From Akkermansiaceae bacterium (lineage in GTDB: Bacteria > Verrucomicrobiota > Verrucomicrobiia > Verrucomicrobiales > Akkermansiaceae): a stretch of DNA of 64,000 nt. The notes under the pieces are model-generated. The model was not told the origin of the DNA and did not search any database. It saw only the letters and a list, made by a program, of their open reading frames with translations. The position numbers and the translations under genes are program-made. The stretch is taken from NCBI GenBank assembly GCA_019634595.1, contig JAHCBC010000003.1, positions 682,001 through 746,000 on the forward strand, given 5' to 3'. Below, piece by piece: positions 26,377-35,470 of the stretch (position 1 is its first letter; every line of letters starts with the position of its first letter).

Positions 26377-29300
26377 ATGGCCTCGCGCAAGTCCACCGTC
26401 CGCCCCCTCCCGTCTTCTGTTTCACGAAACCAAGGCGAAATCTCCCCTCTCCGTCAGGGTCTCATCGCCTGTGGACTCATCGTCGCCATTGGATTTCCTC
26501 CAGGCGCCGCATCCGGACATCCATTGGCTCCCGTTCGACCGATCGATTGGCGTTCAATCCTGCAACTTCCGCCTGAGGCAGGATCCGGAATTCCTTATTA
26601 TCTGCGAAAACCCGGTCCCGGCGATGCGATCAATCCCGCAGGGCCATGGAAGCCCGGAGAAATTCCGGACGTGAACGATGTGCCGCTGCTCCCTCCGGAC
26701 GGAGTGATGCCCTCCGGTCCTGCCACCCTCGGGCTTCCTATCCTCGCCTCCGGCAAATGTGTGATCAACGGCGAGGTATCCGACGCCGTTTCCCTCAATC
26801 CCGTCGTCGGAGCCATTGTCGATCTGCTGGGAACCGGCCGCACGGCGGAAACAGACGTCGAGGGCAGATTCCGATTCGATGGCCTGCCGCCTGGCACCTA
26901 CACTCTCGAAGTTTCCAAACTCGGCTACTCCGGTGAAACCAACGTCACCACGGCCATCGAGGGCCGCCCCGCGGCAGTCCGCTTCGGACTCCGCGCCAAA
27001 CCCGTCGACGATTCGATCGCGGAATTCACCCTCGAGGAGGAAACCATCGTCGGCGAATACACGGGGGACGGAACCACCGCCCTGTTCACCGACCTCGCGG
27101 TGGAATCGACCCTTTCCTCCGGATTCTCCAAAGACGAATTCACCAAGACCGGTGTCAGCGACGCTGCCGGTGCCGTCGGGAAAATTTCCGGAGCGAACAT
27201 CGTAGGAGGCAAGTTCGCCGTCGTACGCGGTCTTGCGGACCGGTATGTCACCACTCTTTTCAACGGGGCCGGGATCTCTTCCGCAGACCCTTCGCGCAAG
27301 GCGGTTCAGCTCGACATCTTCCCATCCACCGCGATCCAAGGCATCGACATCAGCAAGACCTATTTCCCAAATCTGCCCGGTGACTTCGGAGGAGGAACCA
27401 TCCGCATCAAATCCCTCAGCATCCCCCAGGAAAGGATCGCCGAATTCAAATACAAGATCACATGGAACTCAAACCTTGCTGACAGGATGCTCGTCCATCC
27501 TGACCGGGGTCTGGGTTTCTGGGGGGACGTGAACGAGCCGATCAAGGATTCCTGGATGTGGAATCTCAACGCCGATGGCAAACCCGAAAGTTTCGACACC
27601 GGCGGCAACCGCGTGGTTCCCGGCAACACTACCAACGCCGCACAGCGCGCCGCACAGATCGCCGAAGCCCAACGTCAGCAGGAGCTGGCGAACGGGGCGC
27701 TTCCCGGCCAGCTCCAGCTTCACAACTCCCAATCCTTTATGCCGAAGGAAGTCGATCCGGAGGAAGGCCACAGTTGGTCGATGGTCTACGGCGACCGCTT
27801 CAAATTCGACAACGGCAACGAAGCGGGTTTCGTCGCCGCGTTCCAGCATTCCACCCAGGACACGGTGAATCCGGAAGGGGAAGAGAACCGTTTCACCTCT
27901 CCCGCCCGTTCGTGGACTGAAGAAAGCTATGCCCGAGAGGTTGATTGGTCCGTCTATCTGAGCGGCGGTTACAAGGTCGGCGAGGATCACGAGTTCACCG
28001 CTACCTACTTCAAAAAACGCATCGCCTCGGACGAGATTACCCACGGTACGAACTTCACGATCGATGGTTCCGACATCTATGGATCCCTCGCCCGCAACGA
28101 CGCGACCATTGCCCGTTACGGAGCATCGGCCGTTTACAAAAAGGAATTCTGGACCATCGATCCGATCATCCGGGACACCGAGGTGATGCAACTTGGCGGA
28201 GCCCACAAGAATGACTGGGGAACCAGGCTGAACTGGTCGCTGACGCGATCATCGGCGAAAGAATCCCGCCCACACTCATCCACTTTCCAGAACGGCATCC
28301 TGGACTTCTCCGATCCATCCATCGCCGCGGCCGCGGCAAACGATCCGGGCATCATCTACAATCCTTCCCTCGGTCAGATCTCGACCATCGAATACCAGAC
28401 CTTCGTCAACGATGGCAACGGCAGCCAGGACTCGTCCCGGGAAACACAGGCCATCGATGAAAAGGCCCTGGAGATGTCGGCGGATCTCACCCAGGCGATT
28501 TATTTTTCCGACGACAAGGAGGATGGCCCGAAATTCGAGATATCCTTCGGCGGAAACAAACTGACCAAGGACCGGGAACAACAGGGCCGGGTCTATCTCT
28601 TGAAAACCGCCAGTTGGGAACGGTGGATCGCCCGCAATCCTCCGAGCTGGTGGCCGTCAGACATCGATCCGTTTTCCCCGGGTTCGCCGTTGGGATCGAC
28701 CACCCTGCCGGACGGAAGCCCGCTTCCATCGGGATTCAATTCGGTCGGCGAATACCTCGCCGCGAATCCGGACAAGATCGCGGATTATTTCAACGGCTAC
28801 GGCGGCGAAGGCGCCGGCCCCGTTCCGGGAACGGGCAACACGAGCGGCCGGGCAAACTATGTCAATCCGGACGCTCCATACTACGTTAACGGTTCAGGGC
28901 TCGAGGTCCGCAACGTGGGTTCCGAGCTGACACTCACCGGACTGTACGCGACAGGCGTTTTCTATGCCGACAACTGGCGGTTCGGCGGCGGCGCGCGGTG
29001 GGAGGAAGAGACGAAAAGTTATGTGGTCGCCCCTCTTCCGTTGACGAGTCTGCTCCCCGACAGCCCGGCACGCTTTGGCGAAGTCACAACCACCGCTTTC
29101 ATTCCCTCATTGATCGGAGCGATCGACATCCTCGATGAAAAATCATGGCTCAACTTCGCATGGTCACGCACGGTCGCGAGGCCGACGTTCCATGAGTTCC
29201 TGCCGATCGAATCGATTGCGCAGGACACCGGCATCCTCCGCCGCGGGAATCCGGATCTCGGGGAAACGACGATCGACAACATCGACGCGTCGGTCGATTA

Positions 29301-29916
29301 CGTTTTCAGCGAATCACTACGGATGACCGCTTCGGTTTTCAGCAAGAAGCTGTCAGATCCAATCGTGGTGGTGCAACGGGTCGACCAAGGCCAGAACATC
29401 AACACCTACATCAATGGCGATTCGGGATCGATCCATGGATTCGAGCTCGAGGGAACCTGGAAAGGCGATGGGCCGTTCTCGATCAACGCCAACTACACGT
29501 TCATCGCTTCGACGTTGAAATACACGGTGAACCAGGGCATCAACACGACGGATCTGGAAACGCGCTTCCCGTTCCAACCCGGGCAGATCATGAACGTCAC
29601 CCTGGGCTGGGAACCGGTGGATTCACCGTGGAGCGCCTATCTTTCCACCAATTTCACCGACGAGTATCCGACGATCCTCCGGAGCGATCCGAATGCCTAC
29701 GATGTTTGGCAAAAACCGCAGCTAACGATGGATCTGGTCGTCTCCCGCAAAATCGACCTCGGCATCCTCAATGGCACCGTCCTGCTGGGTTTCAAGAATC
29801 TCCTCGGGACGGAGAGCAAGCTCGAATACCGAGGAGATGGCGACTACGATGGCATGCTTTACTCCGTCGGAAGCCCGGGACGCTCTTATTCCATCGAGTT
29901 CAAAGGGACATTCTGA
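26377..29916 (+). CDS. Large TonB-dependent receptor with carboxypeptidase-regulatory-like domain
   Basis: A 1179-residue outer-membrane receptor. Order of parts: N-terminal export signal (LIACGLIVAIGFPPGAASG, about residues 29-47); a proline-rich linker; a carboxypeptidase-regulatory-like beta-sandwich around residues 130-200 (VVGAIVDLLGTGRTAETD, then GRFRFDGLPPGTYTLEV); a plug with VGKISGANIVGGKFAVVRG and VQLDIFPSTAIQGIDISK; GGGTIRIKS; and a long barrel ending YSIEFKGTF. It heads the PHO-box-controlled series and is followed by a secreted beta-helix protein and its own TonB/ExbB/ExbD set. I infer uptake of phosphate or a phosphorylated organic compound, not iron. The exact ligand is unknown. 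Confidence 0.87.
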   Translation: MASRKSTVRPLPSSVSRNQGEISPLRQGLIACGLIVAIGFPPGAASGHPLAPVRPIDWRSILQLPPEAGSGIPYYLRKPGPGDAINPAGPWKPGEIPDVNDVPLLPPDGVMPSGPATLGLPILASGKCVINGEVSDAVSLNPVVGAIVDLLGTGRTAETDVEGRFRFDGLPPGTYTLEVSKLGYSGETNVTTAIEGRPAAVRFGLRAKPVDDSIAEFTLEEETIVGEYTGDGTTALFTDLAVESTLSSGFSKDEFTKTGVSDAAGAVGKISGANIVGGKFAVVRGLADRYVTTLFNGAGISSADPSRKAVQLDIFPSTAIQGIDISKTYFPNLPGDFGGGTIRIKSLSIPQERIAEFKYKITWNSNLADRMLVHPDRGLGFWGDVNEPIKDSWMWNLNADGKPESFDTGGNRVVPGNTTNAAQRAAQIAEAQRQQELANGALPGQLQLHNSQSFMPKEVDPEEGHSWSMVYGDRFKFDNGNEAGFVAAFQHSTQDTVNPEGEENRFTSPARSWTEESYAREVDWSVYLSGGYKVGEDHEFTATYFKKRIASDEITHGTNFTIDGSDIYGSLARNDATIARYGASAVYKKEFWTIDPIIRDTEVMQLGGAHKNDWGTRLNWSLTRSSAKESRPHSSTFQNGILDFSDPSIAAAAANDPGIIYNPSLGQISTIEYQTFVNDGNGSQDSSRETQAIDEKALEMSADLTQAIYFSDDKEDGPKFEISFGGNKLTKDREQQGRVYLLKTASWERWIARNPPSWWPSDIDPFSPGSPLGSTTLPDGSPLPSGFNSVGEYLAANPDKIADYFNGYGGEGAGPVPGTGNTSGRANYVNPDAPYYVNGSGLEVRNVGSELTLTGLYATGVFYADNWRFGGGARWEEETKSYVVAPLPLTSLLPDSPARFGEVTTTAFIPSLIGAIDILDEKSWLNFAWSRTVARPTFHEFLPIESIAQDTGILRRGNPDLGETTIDNIDASVDYVFSESLRMTASVFSKKLSDPIVVVQRVDQGQNINTYINGDSGSIHGFELEGTWKGDGPFSINANYTFIASTLKYTVNQGINTTDLETRFPFQPGQIMNVTLGWEPVDSPWSAYLSTNFTDEYPTILRSDPNAYDVWQKPQLTMDLVVSRKIDLGILNGTVLLGFKNLLGTESKLEYRGDGDYDGMLYSVGSPGRSYSIEFKGTF

Positions 29917-30027
29917 ATCGCGTCGAAATCGACACACAAATTCCCTCCACCCCTTTCTATGGGAGATGATGATAAGGCGTGTAGAAAAGCTGAGGACGAA
30001 ATGCTCCCCGACCTCATCCATTACGCC

Positions 30028-31926
30028 ATGAAACCAATCCAGATCACCAAATTCAGCATTATCGCTCTCGCGGCCACCCTTCCCTCCGTTGTTCAAGCCG
30101 CCCAGATCGATGTCGTCACGACACAGACGGTGAACACGACTCCGTTCGGCACCAACGTCCGTGCCATCACCGGCAACACCACCTGGACCAAGGACAACAT
30201 CTACATCCTCACCGACAAGGTGTTCGTCACCAACGGCGCGACGCTCACCATCGAGCCGGGAACCAAAATCTACTCCACCCTTGATGACAACGGTACCCCC
30301 GGAACCAAGGCAGACGACAAATTCGGATCGCTCATCATCACCCGCGGTGCGAAAATCAATGCGCAGGGCACCGCACAGGATCCCATCATCTTCACCACCA
30401 CCGATGAACTGGAAGCCGAAACCCAAACCGACATCGACGGCGACGGCTTCATCGCTGAAACGCCCGGGGCCTTGACCTACGGCCGCTGGGGTGGTGTCGT
30501 CATTCTCGGAAACGCCCCGATCGCCAACTACTCCAACTCCACCACCAACATCGGCGAAGACCGCATCGAAGGTTTCCAACCCGCCGCGTCCACCGACCTT
30601 GACGCCGACGGACGCGCCGATGTCATCGAATACGGCGGCACCACCGCCAACGACGACAGCGGCATCCTCACCTACGTCTCCATCCGCCATGGCGGATATG
30701 TCTACGACGCCGCCACCGGCAGCGAAATTAACGGCCTCACCCTTGGCGGTGTCGGATCCGGGACCACCATCAACCACATCGAGGTCTACGCCAACGCCGA
30801 TGACGGCGTCGAATTCTTCGGCGGGACCGTCAACACCAGCCACATCGCCCTCGTCTTCAACCAGGACGACTCGTTCGACATAGACCAGGGCTACACCGGC
30901 GTGAACCAGTTCTGGTTCTGCGTCCAAGCTCCGTTCGCCCAGGACGGCACCTCCTCCGGCCGTGACAACGGCGGTGAGTGGGACGGCGTCACTGGCACCA
31001 TCGGCGACTACTCCGACAACTCCGCCCCCGTGATCTATAACGCCACCTTCATCGGTGCCGGAACCAACATCACCAGCGGCGGCAATCCGTCCAACGGCAA
31101 CGACAAGGGCAACAACGCTATCTTCCTCGACGACCGCTTCAAAGGCAAAGTCTACAATTCCGTCTTCGACGACTTCCGCGAACACTTCATCGAAGCGACC
31201 AGCGACGGCAAAGGCACCGGAATCGAATTCGCCAACAACACGATCGGTCGCTTTGGTGCCGGGGCCTACAACGGCACGAACGCGAGCAACCTGACCTTCC
31301 TCAACACCGCCGCCCTCGCCACGGGCATCGTCTTCGACGCCAACGGCGCTCCGATCAACGGAAACTCCAACGGCGGCGTGAATCCGAAGTTCCGAGCCTA
31401 CTCCCGCGACACCTCGTTCAATCTCATCGAAATCGATCCACGTCCGGCGACTGGATCCCCACTTCTGAGTTCCAGCCTTCAGGTCGGCGCACCTGTTTCG
31501 GTGAACTATCGCGGTGCCTTCGGTTCCGAAAACTGGGCCGCGGGCTGGACGAAATTCAGCACCAGCGGCACTCTACTCGGCGAACCAACCTCCTCCGGCG
31601 GCGGTAGCTTCGCCGATGCGGACGGCGACGGAATCTCGGATGCCGTCGAAATTGCAAACGCCAGCCTCGGTTTCAACCCTGCGGTCTTCAATGGCAGTCC
31701 TTCCACGATCTTCGACGGCCTCTACACTGCCGATTCGATTCAGGAACTCGCCACGGCAGGAAACATGATCGTTGAGGCCAGCGGCTCGAATGTGAATCTC
31801 AGCGTTCCGGTGTTCAAATCCGGAACACTGAGTAACGATTGGATACCTGCCGGAAATCTTTTGCTTACCGTTCCGAAGGACGGTGACAAACAGTTCTACC
31901 GCATCTCGATCGAAGGCGCGCAGTGA
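30028..31926 (+). CDS. Secreted right-handed beta-helix-like protein paired with the receptor
   Basis: A 632-residue exported protein; ATG 30028 (MKPIQITKFSIIALAATLP) gives a clean signal peptide ending VVQA, while the longer upstream reading looks non-coding. The body repeats short turns with asparagine ladders (for example NGATLTIEPGTKI, GRWGGVVILGNAPI, ADDGVEFFGGTVN), as in parallel beta-helices. A calcium-binding DADGDGISDAVE stretch lies near residue 530. There is no catalytic motif I recognise. It sits 111 bp after the receptor and ends at a terminator-like hairpin. Similar pairs of TonB receptor and surface protein suggest a ligand-binding partner of the receptor; that is inference. 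Confidence 0.75.
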   Translation: MKPIQITKFSIIALAATLPSVVQAAQIDVVTTQTVNTTPFGTNVRAITGNTTWTKDNIYILTDKVFVTNGATLTIEPGTKIYSTLDDNGTPGTKADDKFGSLIITRGAKINAQGTAQDPIIFTTTDELEAETQTDIDGDGFIAETPGALTYGRWGGVVILGNAPIANYSNSTTNIGEDRIEGFQPAASTDLDADGRADVIEYGGTTANDDSGILTYVSIRHGGYVYDAATGSEINGLTLGGVGSGTTINHIEVYANADDGVEFFGGTVNTSHIALVFNQDDSFDIDQGYTGVNQFWFCVQAPFAQDGTSSGRDNGGEWDGVTGTIGDYSDNSAPVIYNATFIGAGTNITSGGNPSNGNDKGNNAIFLDDRFKGKVYNSVFDDFREHFIEATSDGKGTGIEFANNTIGRFGAGAYNGTNASNLTFLNTAALATGIVFDANGAPINGNSNGGVNPKFRAYSRDTSFNLIEIDPRPATGSPLLSSSLQVGAPVSVNYRGAFGSENWAAGWTKFSTSGTLLGEPTSSGGGSFADADGDGISDAVEIANASLGFNPAVFNGSPSTIFDGLYTADSIQELATAGNMIVEASGSNVNLSVPVFKSGTLSNDWIPAGNLLLTVPKDGDKQFYRISIEGAQ

Positions 31927-31956
31927 CCAACGCTCCTTCTGACAAAATTGTCACCT

Positions 31957-31990
31957 TGGGGTCGTCGGCAAACACCGGCGGCCCCATTTT
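31957..31990 (+). terminator. Terminator or attenuator between beta-helix gene and TonB operon
   Basis: TGGGGTCGTCGG (31957-31968) pairs with CCGGCGGCCCCA (31975-31986) through two G-U pairs, with a 6-nt loop, followed by TTTT. It would reduce read-through into the energising genes. A small palindrome TGACAA-AA-TTGTCA (31940-31953) lies just before it. Confidence 0.6.
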
Positions 31991-32010
31991 CATGATCTCC
32001 GCCTCACGTC

Positions 32011-32796
32011 ATGAGTTTCCTCCACACCATTTCAGGACTTCTTCTCGTTTCCCTGCCTCTGGCAGCCCAGGAAGTCGCCCCTCCCACCGGTCCAGATGAA
32101 CTCCGCGCCAACGTGCGCGAGTGGATTGAAACCATGCGCAGCATCCAGTCGGAGGAAAACGCGTGGGAAAAGGACCAAGAAGTTCTCAAAGGCTACAGGG
32201 AGGGACTTGAGAAGGAAATCGAGGATCTTCGCGAACAAATCGCACGGGCTCGCGTCCGCAAGGAAGGAGGTGACAAGGAATCGCTCGACAAGATCGCCGA
32301 ACGGGATCGCTACATCGAGGCTCAGAACGAACTCGCGGCGCGGGTTCGGCAACTTGAAGAAGGAATCGTCGCCCAGGCATCCCTCTATCCGGAAGGTCTC
32401 CTGAAACAACCCAAGGTCGCGATTGGTGTCGAAAGCGCCAGAACCGGACTGCAACTTCCGCAGGATCGCCGGGGCGAAGATGTTTCGAAGAGGCTTTTCG
32501 CCGCGACCGAACTTCTTGCGGATGTGGAGAAATTCCAGCAGGGAGTCCATGTCCACACCGAACTCCACAAGGACTCCCAAGGCCGCGAATTCCGCATGGA
32601 CGTGGTCTATTTCGGTTTGTCCGCCGCCTATGCCGTGAATGAGGACGGGAGTTTCGCCGAGATCGGCCATCCGGAGAAAGACGGTTGGAAATTTTCCGAA
32701 CAAGCCAGCCTCGCCCCCGCCATCAAGTCCCTCGCTTCCTCAGCCCTCAGCGAAAAGGACGCGACATTCACACCCCTCCCCTTTCCCAAACCATGA
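32011..32796 (+). CDS. DUF3450 periplasmic coiled-coil protein
   Basis: A 261-residue exported protein: signal peptide MSFLHTISGLLLVSLPLAAQ, a long coiled coil (about residues 30-120, ENAWEKDQEVLKGYREGLEK and IARARVRKEGG regions) and a smaller globular end with FRMDVVYFGLSAAYAVNEDG. The latter matches the conserved DUF3450 core. In Vibrio and Shewanella this family is the first gene of TonB2-type clusters with TtpC, ExbB2, ExbD2 and TonB2. Its stop overlaps the next start by ATGA, so it is translationally coupled to the ExbB-like gene. The exact mechanical role is unknown. Confidence 0.85.
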   Translation: MSFLHTISGLLLVSLPLAAQEVAPPTGPDELRANVREWIETMRSIQSEENAWEKDQEVLKGYREGLEKEIEDLREQIARARVRKEGGDKESLDKIAERDRYIEAQNELAARVRQLEEGIVAQASLYPEGLLKQPKVAIGVESARTGLQLPQDRRGEDVSKRLFAATELLADVEKFQQGVHVHTELHKDSQGREFRMDVVYFGLSAAYAVNEDGSFAEIGHPEKDGWKFSEQASLAPAIKSLASSALSEKDATFTPLPFPKP

Positions 32797-34352
32797 TGTT
32801 CCGCAATCTTACCGTCGCAGCTTCGCTGCTTTGTCCGCCGCTCCTTTCGGCCGCCACCCCTGTTGAGACCGCACGCGAGAGCATCCGCAAGGCGGCTTCC
32901 GAACTTCAGACGACCCGCAAGGAGTATTCGGATCTCCGGCTCGCACTCTACCGCGAAGTCAACCGTCTCGATGACGAAGCGCTCACGCTTGCCAAGGAAC
33001 TCCGCACGCTGGAGCGGGAGGAAGAACTCCGCACATCGAAGGCACGCAGCCTCGATCGTGAGATCGACACAAGGAAAGCCGATTTCACATATGCTTCCGG
33101 CGTCCTGAACCAATACGCCAAGGCGATCGTCACACGCCTCCATCCCGCCGAATCACAACTCTACAAAGCCCGCATCGAAGGTCATGACCGGAAAGCGACG
33201 GCCTCGGCGGACAATCCGAAGCAGGAGATCTCCGAACGCGGCGAGATTCTGGAAATCGGACTGCAACGCCTCAACGGACTCGCGGGCGGCATGCGCTTCG
33301 ACGGCAAAGCGCTCGGTCGTGCGGGCCGGGCGATGGAAGGAACCCTGCTCTTGCTCGGTCCTTCGGTGTTCTTCCGATCCGCGGATGGATCTTTCGAAGG
33401 AATCTCCACGCTTTCCGAAACCGGAGCGGGATTCCCGGCTATCGTACCCGTGAAGGACTCGAACGGCGGAATAGCGAAAGCGATCAACTCCGGTGAAGGC
33501 CCGCTCCCGCTTGACGGCACCGGCGGCCGGGCCATCGAGGAAGCCGTCAAAAGCCGAGGCTCCCACAGCAACGCCATGGAGCACGTCATGCTTTTCGGTG
33601 ACATCGCCAAGAACATGATGTTCGACGGTTGGATCGCGATCGGTGTCTGTATCCTCATGATCGTCGTCGGTTGGACGGTAGCGATCCGGAAGTTCGTCTA
33701 CCTGAACACCATTGAGAAAAGCACCAGTGAATTTCTCCGCCAGTGGTATCGGCTTACTTCCGATCTCACCGCCATCGATCACGGCGACACAGGCAGCGTG
33801 AAAAGTTTCGGAGGGAAAGCCGATCCGGCAATCCAGAAGATCGTCGAGAAATCCCCTCTCTATGAAATATATCACATCGGTTCCGAAGAAATCCGTCACC
33901 GGCTCGAACAGGACCGCATCCACAAGAAGGGACTTTCCGGCCGCTCGATCCAAGCCATTCGCGCCGCTCTCGACGCGGGCCTTGTAAGGGCGAATCACAA
34001 ACTCACCAACGGCCTGATCTATCTCACGATCAGCATTGCCGGCGGCCCGTATGTCGGACTGCTAGGAACGGTCGTCGGCGTCATGATCACGTTCGCCATC
34101 ATTTCCAAGGTCGGGGAGGTTGACGTCAACGCTATCGCTCCGGGCATCGCTTCGGCCCTCCTCGCCACCGTGGCCGGTCTGGTCGTCGCCATCCCGGCTC
34201 TGTTCGTCTACTCCTACCTGAACGGCCGCATCAAGAACATCGGCGGTGAAATGCAGGTTTTCATCGATGAATTCGTGACCAAGATGGCCGAGTTCTACCA
34301 GGGGGCCGACAACAAGGTCCCGACGGAAAACAGCCCAACCCTGTCCGAATAA
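32793..34352 (+). CDS. exbB: Coiled-coil/ExbB protein (TtpC-like MotA/TolQ/ExbB proton channel)
   Basis: A 519-residue protein from ATG 32793, which overlaps the previous stop. A signal peptide (MMFRNLTVAASLLCPPLL) and a periplasmic coiled coil of about 100 residues come first, followed by a small beta region and the channel domain. The channel shows segments WIAIGVCILMIVVGWTVA, GLIYLTISIAGGPYVGLLGTVVGV and IAPGIASALLATVAGLVVAIP; the last two are the ExbB/TolQ signature. Vibrio-type systems have a TtpC protein of this form plus a separate ExbB2. Only one such gene exists here, so it may do both jobs. It drives the TonB and ExbD encoded directly downstream. Confidence 0.85.
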   Translation: MMFRNLTVAASLLCPPLLSAATPVETARESIRKAASELQTTRKEYSDLRLALYREVNRLDDEALTLAKELRTLEREEELRTSKARSLDREIDTRKADFTYASGVLNQYAKAIVTRLHPAESQLYKARIEGHDRKATASADNPKQEISERGEILEIGLQRLNGLAGGMRFDGKALGRAGRAMEGTLLLLGPSVFFRSADGSFEGISTLSETGAGFPAIVPVKDSNGGIAKAINSGEGPLPLDGTGGRAIEEAVKSRGSHSNAMEHVMLFGDIAKNMMFDGWIAIGVCILMIVVGWTVAIRKFVYLNTIEKSTSEFLRQWYRLTSDLTAIDHGDTGSVKSFGGKADPAIQKIVEKSPLYEIYHIGSEEIRHRLEQDRIHKKGLSGRSIQAIRAALDAGLVRANHKLTNGLIYLTISIAGGPYVGLLGTVVGVMITFAIISKVGEVDVNAIAPGIASALLATVAGLVVAIPALFVYSYLNGRIKNIGGEMQVFIDEFVTKMAEFYQGADNKVPTENSPTLSE

Positions 34353-34364
34353 CCCCGCAAGGTC

Positions 34365-34769
34365 ATGGCCTCAGCAGACGACAAAAGTTACGATGATATC
34401 AACGTCACTCCCATGGTGGACCTTTACCTGGTCCTCCTCCTCATTTTCATCGTGATGACCGCGGCCGGAGTGAAGGGTATGAAGGTCGAACTTCCGAAAG
34501 CCAGCGACAAGGCTGCAAAGAACCTCAGCGTTCCCAAGATCCAGGCGATCACCGTGGATGCGGAAGGAAAGGTCCAGCTCAACACGACTCCCGTCACGCT
34601 TGACGAATTGGAAAGCAAGCTCACCGCGATGAAATCGACCACTCCGGATATTCCGGTGATCGTCCGAGGTGACATGGCCTCCCAATATAAAGCGGTGATG
34701 GGTGTTCTGGATGTTCTCGGCCGACTCGGAATCGACAAGATCGGTCTGGCGACGCAAAAACCGAAATAG
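34365..34769 (+). CDS. exbD: ExbD-family proton channel subunit
   Basis: A 134-residue protein with a short cytoplasmic start, one membrane helix carrying the proton-conducting Asp (INVTPMVDLYLVLLLIFIVM, Asp near residue 20) and a periplasmic domain with QAITVDAEGKVQLN and VIVRGDMASQYKAVMGVLDV. The size is the family norm. It follows the ExbB-like gene by 12 bp and precedes tonB by 5 bp. Together they form the energising complex for the receptor at 26377. A different pair of ExbD-like proteins is encoded at 6199-8125 and is not close in sequence. Confidence 0.92.
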   Translation: MASADDKSYDDINVTPMVDLYLVLLLIFIVMTAAGVKGMKVELPKASDKAAKNLSVPKIQAITVDAEGKVQLNTTPVTLDELESKLTAMKSTTPDIPVIVRGDMASQYKAVMGVLDVLGRLGIDKIGLATQKPK

Positions 34770-34774
34770 GCGCG

Positions 34775-35470
34775 ATGCCCCCTCCGGATCCAAAACCTCC
34801 GTCCAAAGGACGCCAGCGGTTGCTTGTTGGCGGACTTCTCCTGCTGGTTCTCGCCGGAGGTGCGGCTTCGTTCCTGTTCAACGCCGGCGGCCCCGAAGAG
34901 GAAGAAGAGGAGATCGTCATCGTCGATCTATCCCTTCCGCCCCCCCCTCCGCCCCCCCCTCCGCCTGTTCAGGAGGAAGACCTTTCCGAACCGGAGGAAT
35001 CCATGGATGATGCCCCCGAAATCTCCAACGCGGATACACCGGATCTCTCCGGTGAACCGACCACCGACATCGACCTTGGCATCGACGCGGGCGATCTCGG
35101 AAGCGGTCCCGGTGGTGCCTTCACCGTCAGTATTCCCCGGTTCTCCCGCAGAGGTGGCGGCGGAGACGGGAGCGAAAGCATGATGGACGGAATGGACTCT
35201 CCACCCACCCCTGTCAGCAAACTCCAACCCAATTACCCGAGTTCGCTTCTCAGCAAGGGCATTGGCGGACGGGTGATCGTCGTTTGCGTTGTCGACGAAA
35301 AAGGTCAGGTCGTCTCCACGAGTATCCGGCAATCCACCGGACATCCGGATCTCGACAAGGCAGCCATCGCGGCTGTCACCAAATGGAAATTCAAACCTGC
35401 GACCAAAGGCGGCCGGCCAACCCGTGCCAGCTGCACCGTTCCTTTCACTTTCGAAGTCAAAAAAAACTGA
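34775..35470 (+). CDS. tonB: TonB energy transducer
   Basis: A 231-residue protein: one N-terminal membrane helix (LLVGGLLLLVLAGGAASFL), an acidic EEEEEE stretch, a run of ten prolines and an acidic linker. The C-terminal TonB domain has PVSKLQPNYPSSLLSKGIGG, VVCVVDEKGQVVSTSIRQST and KWKFKPATKGGRPT. The proline run is encoded by a near-perfect repeat of ccgcccccccct, a potentially slippage-prone tract. It ends in TGATG, sharing one base with the next start. It carries proton-motive energy from the ExbB/ExbD complex to the large receptor. Confidence 0.93.
   Translation: MPPPDPKPPSKGRQRLLVGGLLLLVLAGGAASFLFNAGGPEEEEEEIVIVDLSLPPPPPPPPPPVQEEDLSEPEESMDDAPEISNADTPDLSGEPTTDIDLGIDAGDLGSGPGGAFTVSIPRFSRRGGGGDGSESMMDGMDSPPTPVSKLQPNYPSSLLSKGIGGRVIVVCVVDEKGQVVSTSIRQSTGHPDLDKAAIAAVTKWKFKPATKGGRPTRASCTVPFTFEVKKN

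Noticed and set aside
29722..31185. Minus-strand frame of 487 residues opposite the beta-helix gene
   Set aside because: Repetitive V/G/D sequence with no domain; the plus strand has signal peptide and structured repeats.
31940..31953. Second PHO box
   Set aside because: The TGTCA-like halves are inverted with a 2-bp gap, not direct repeats at 11 bp.
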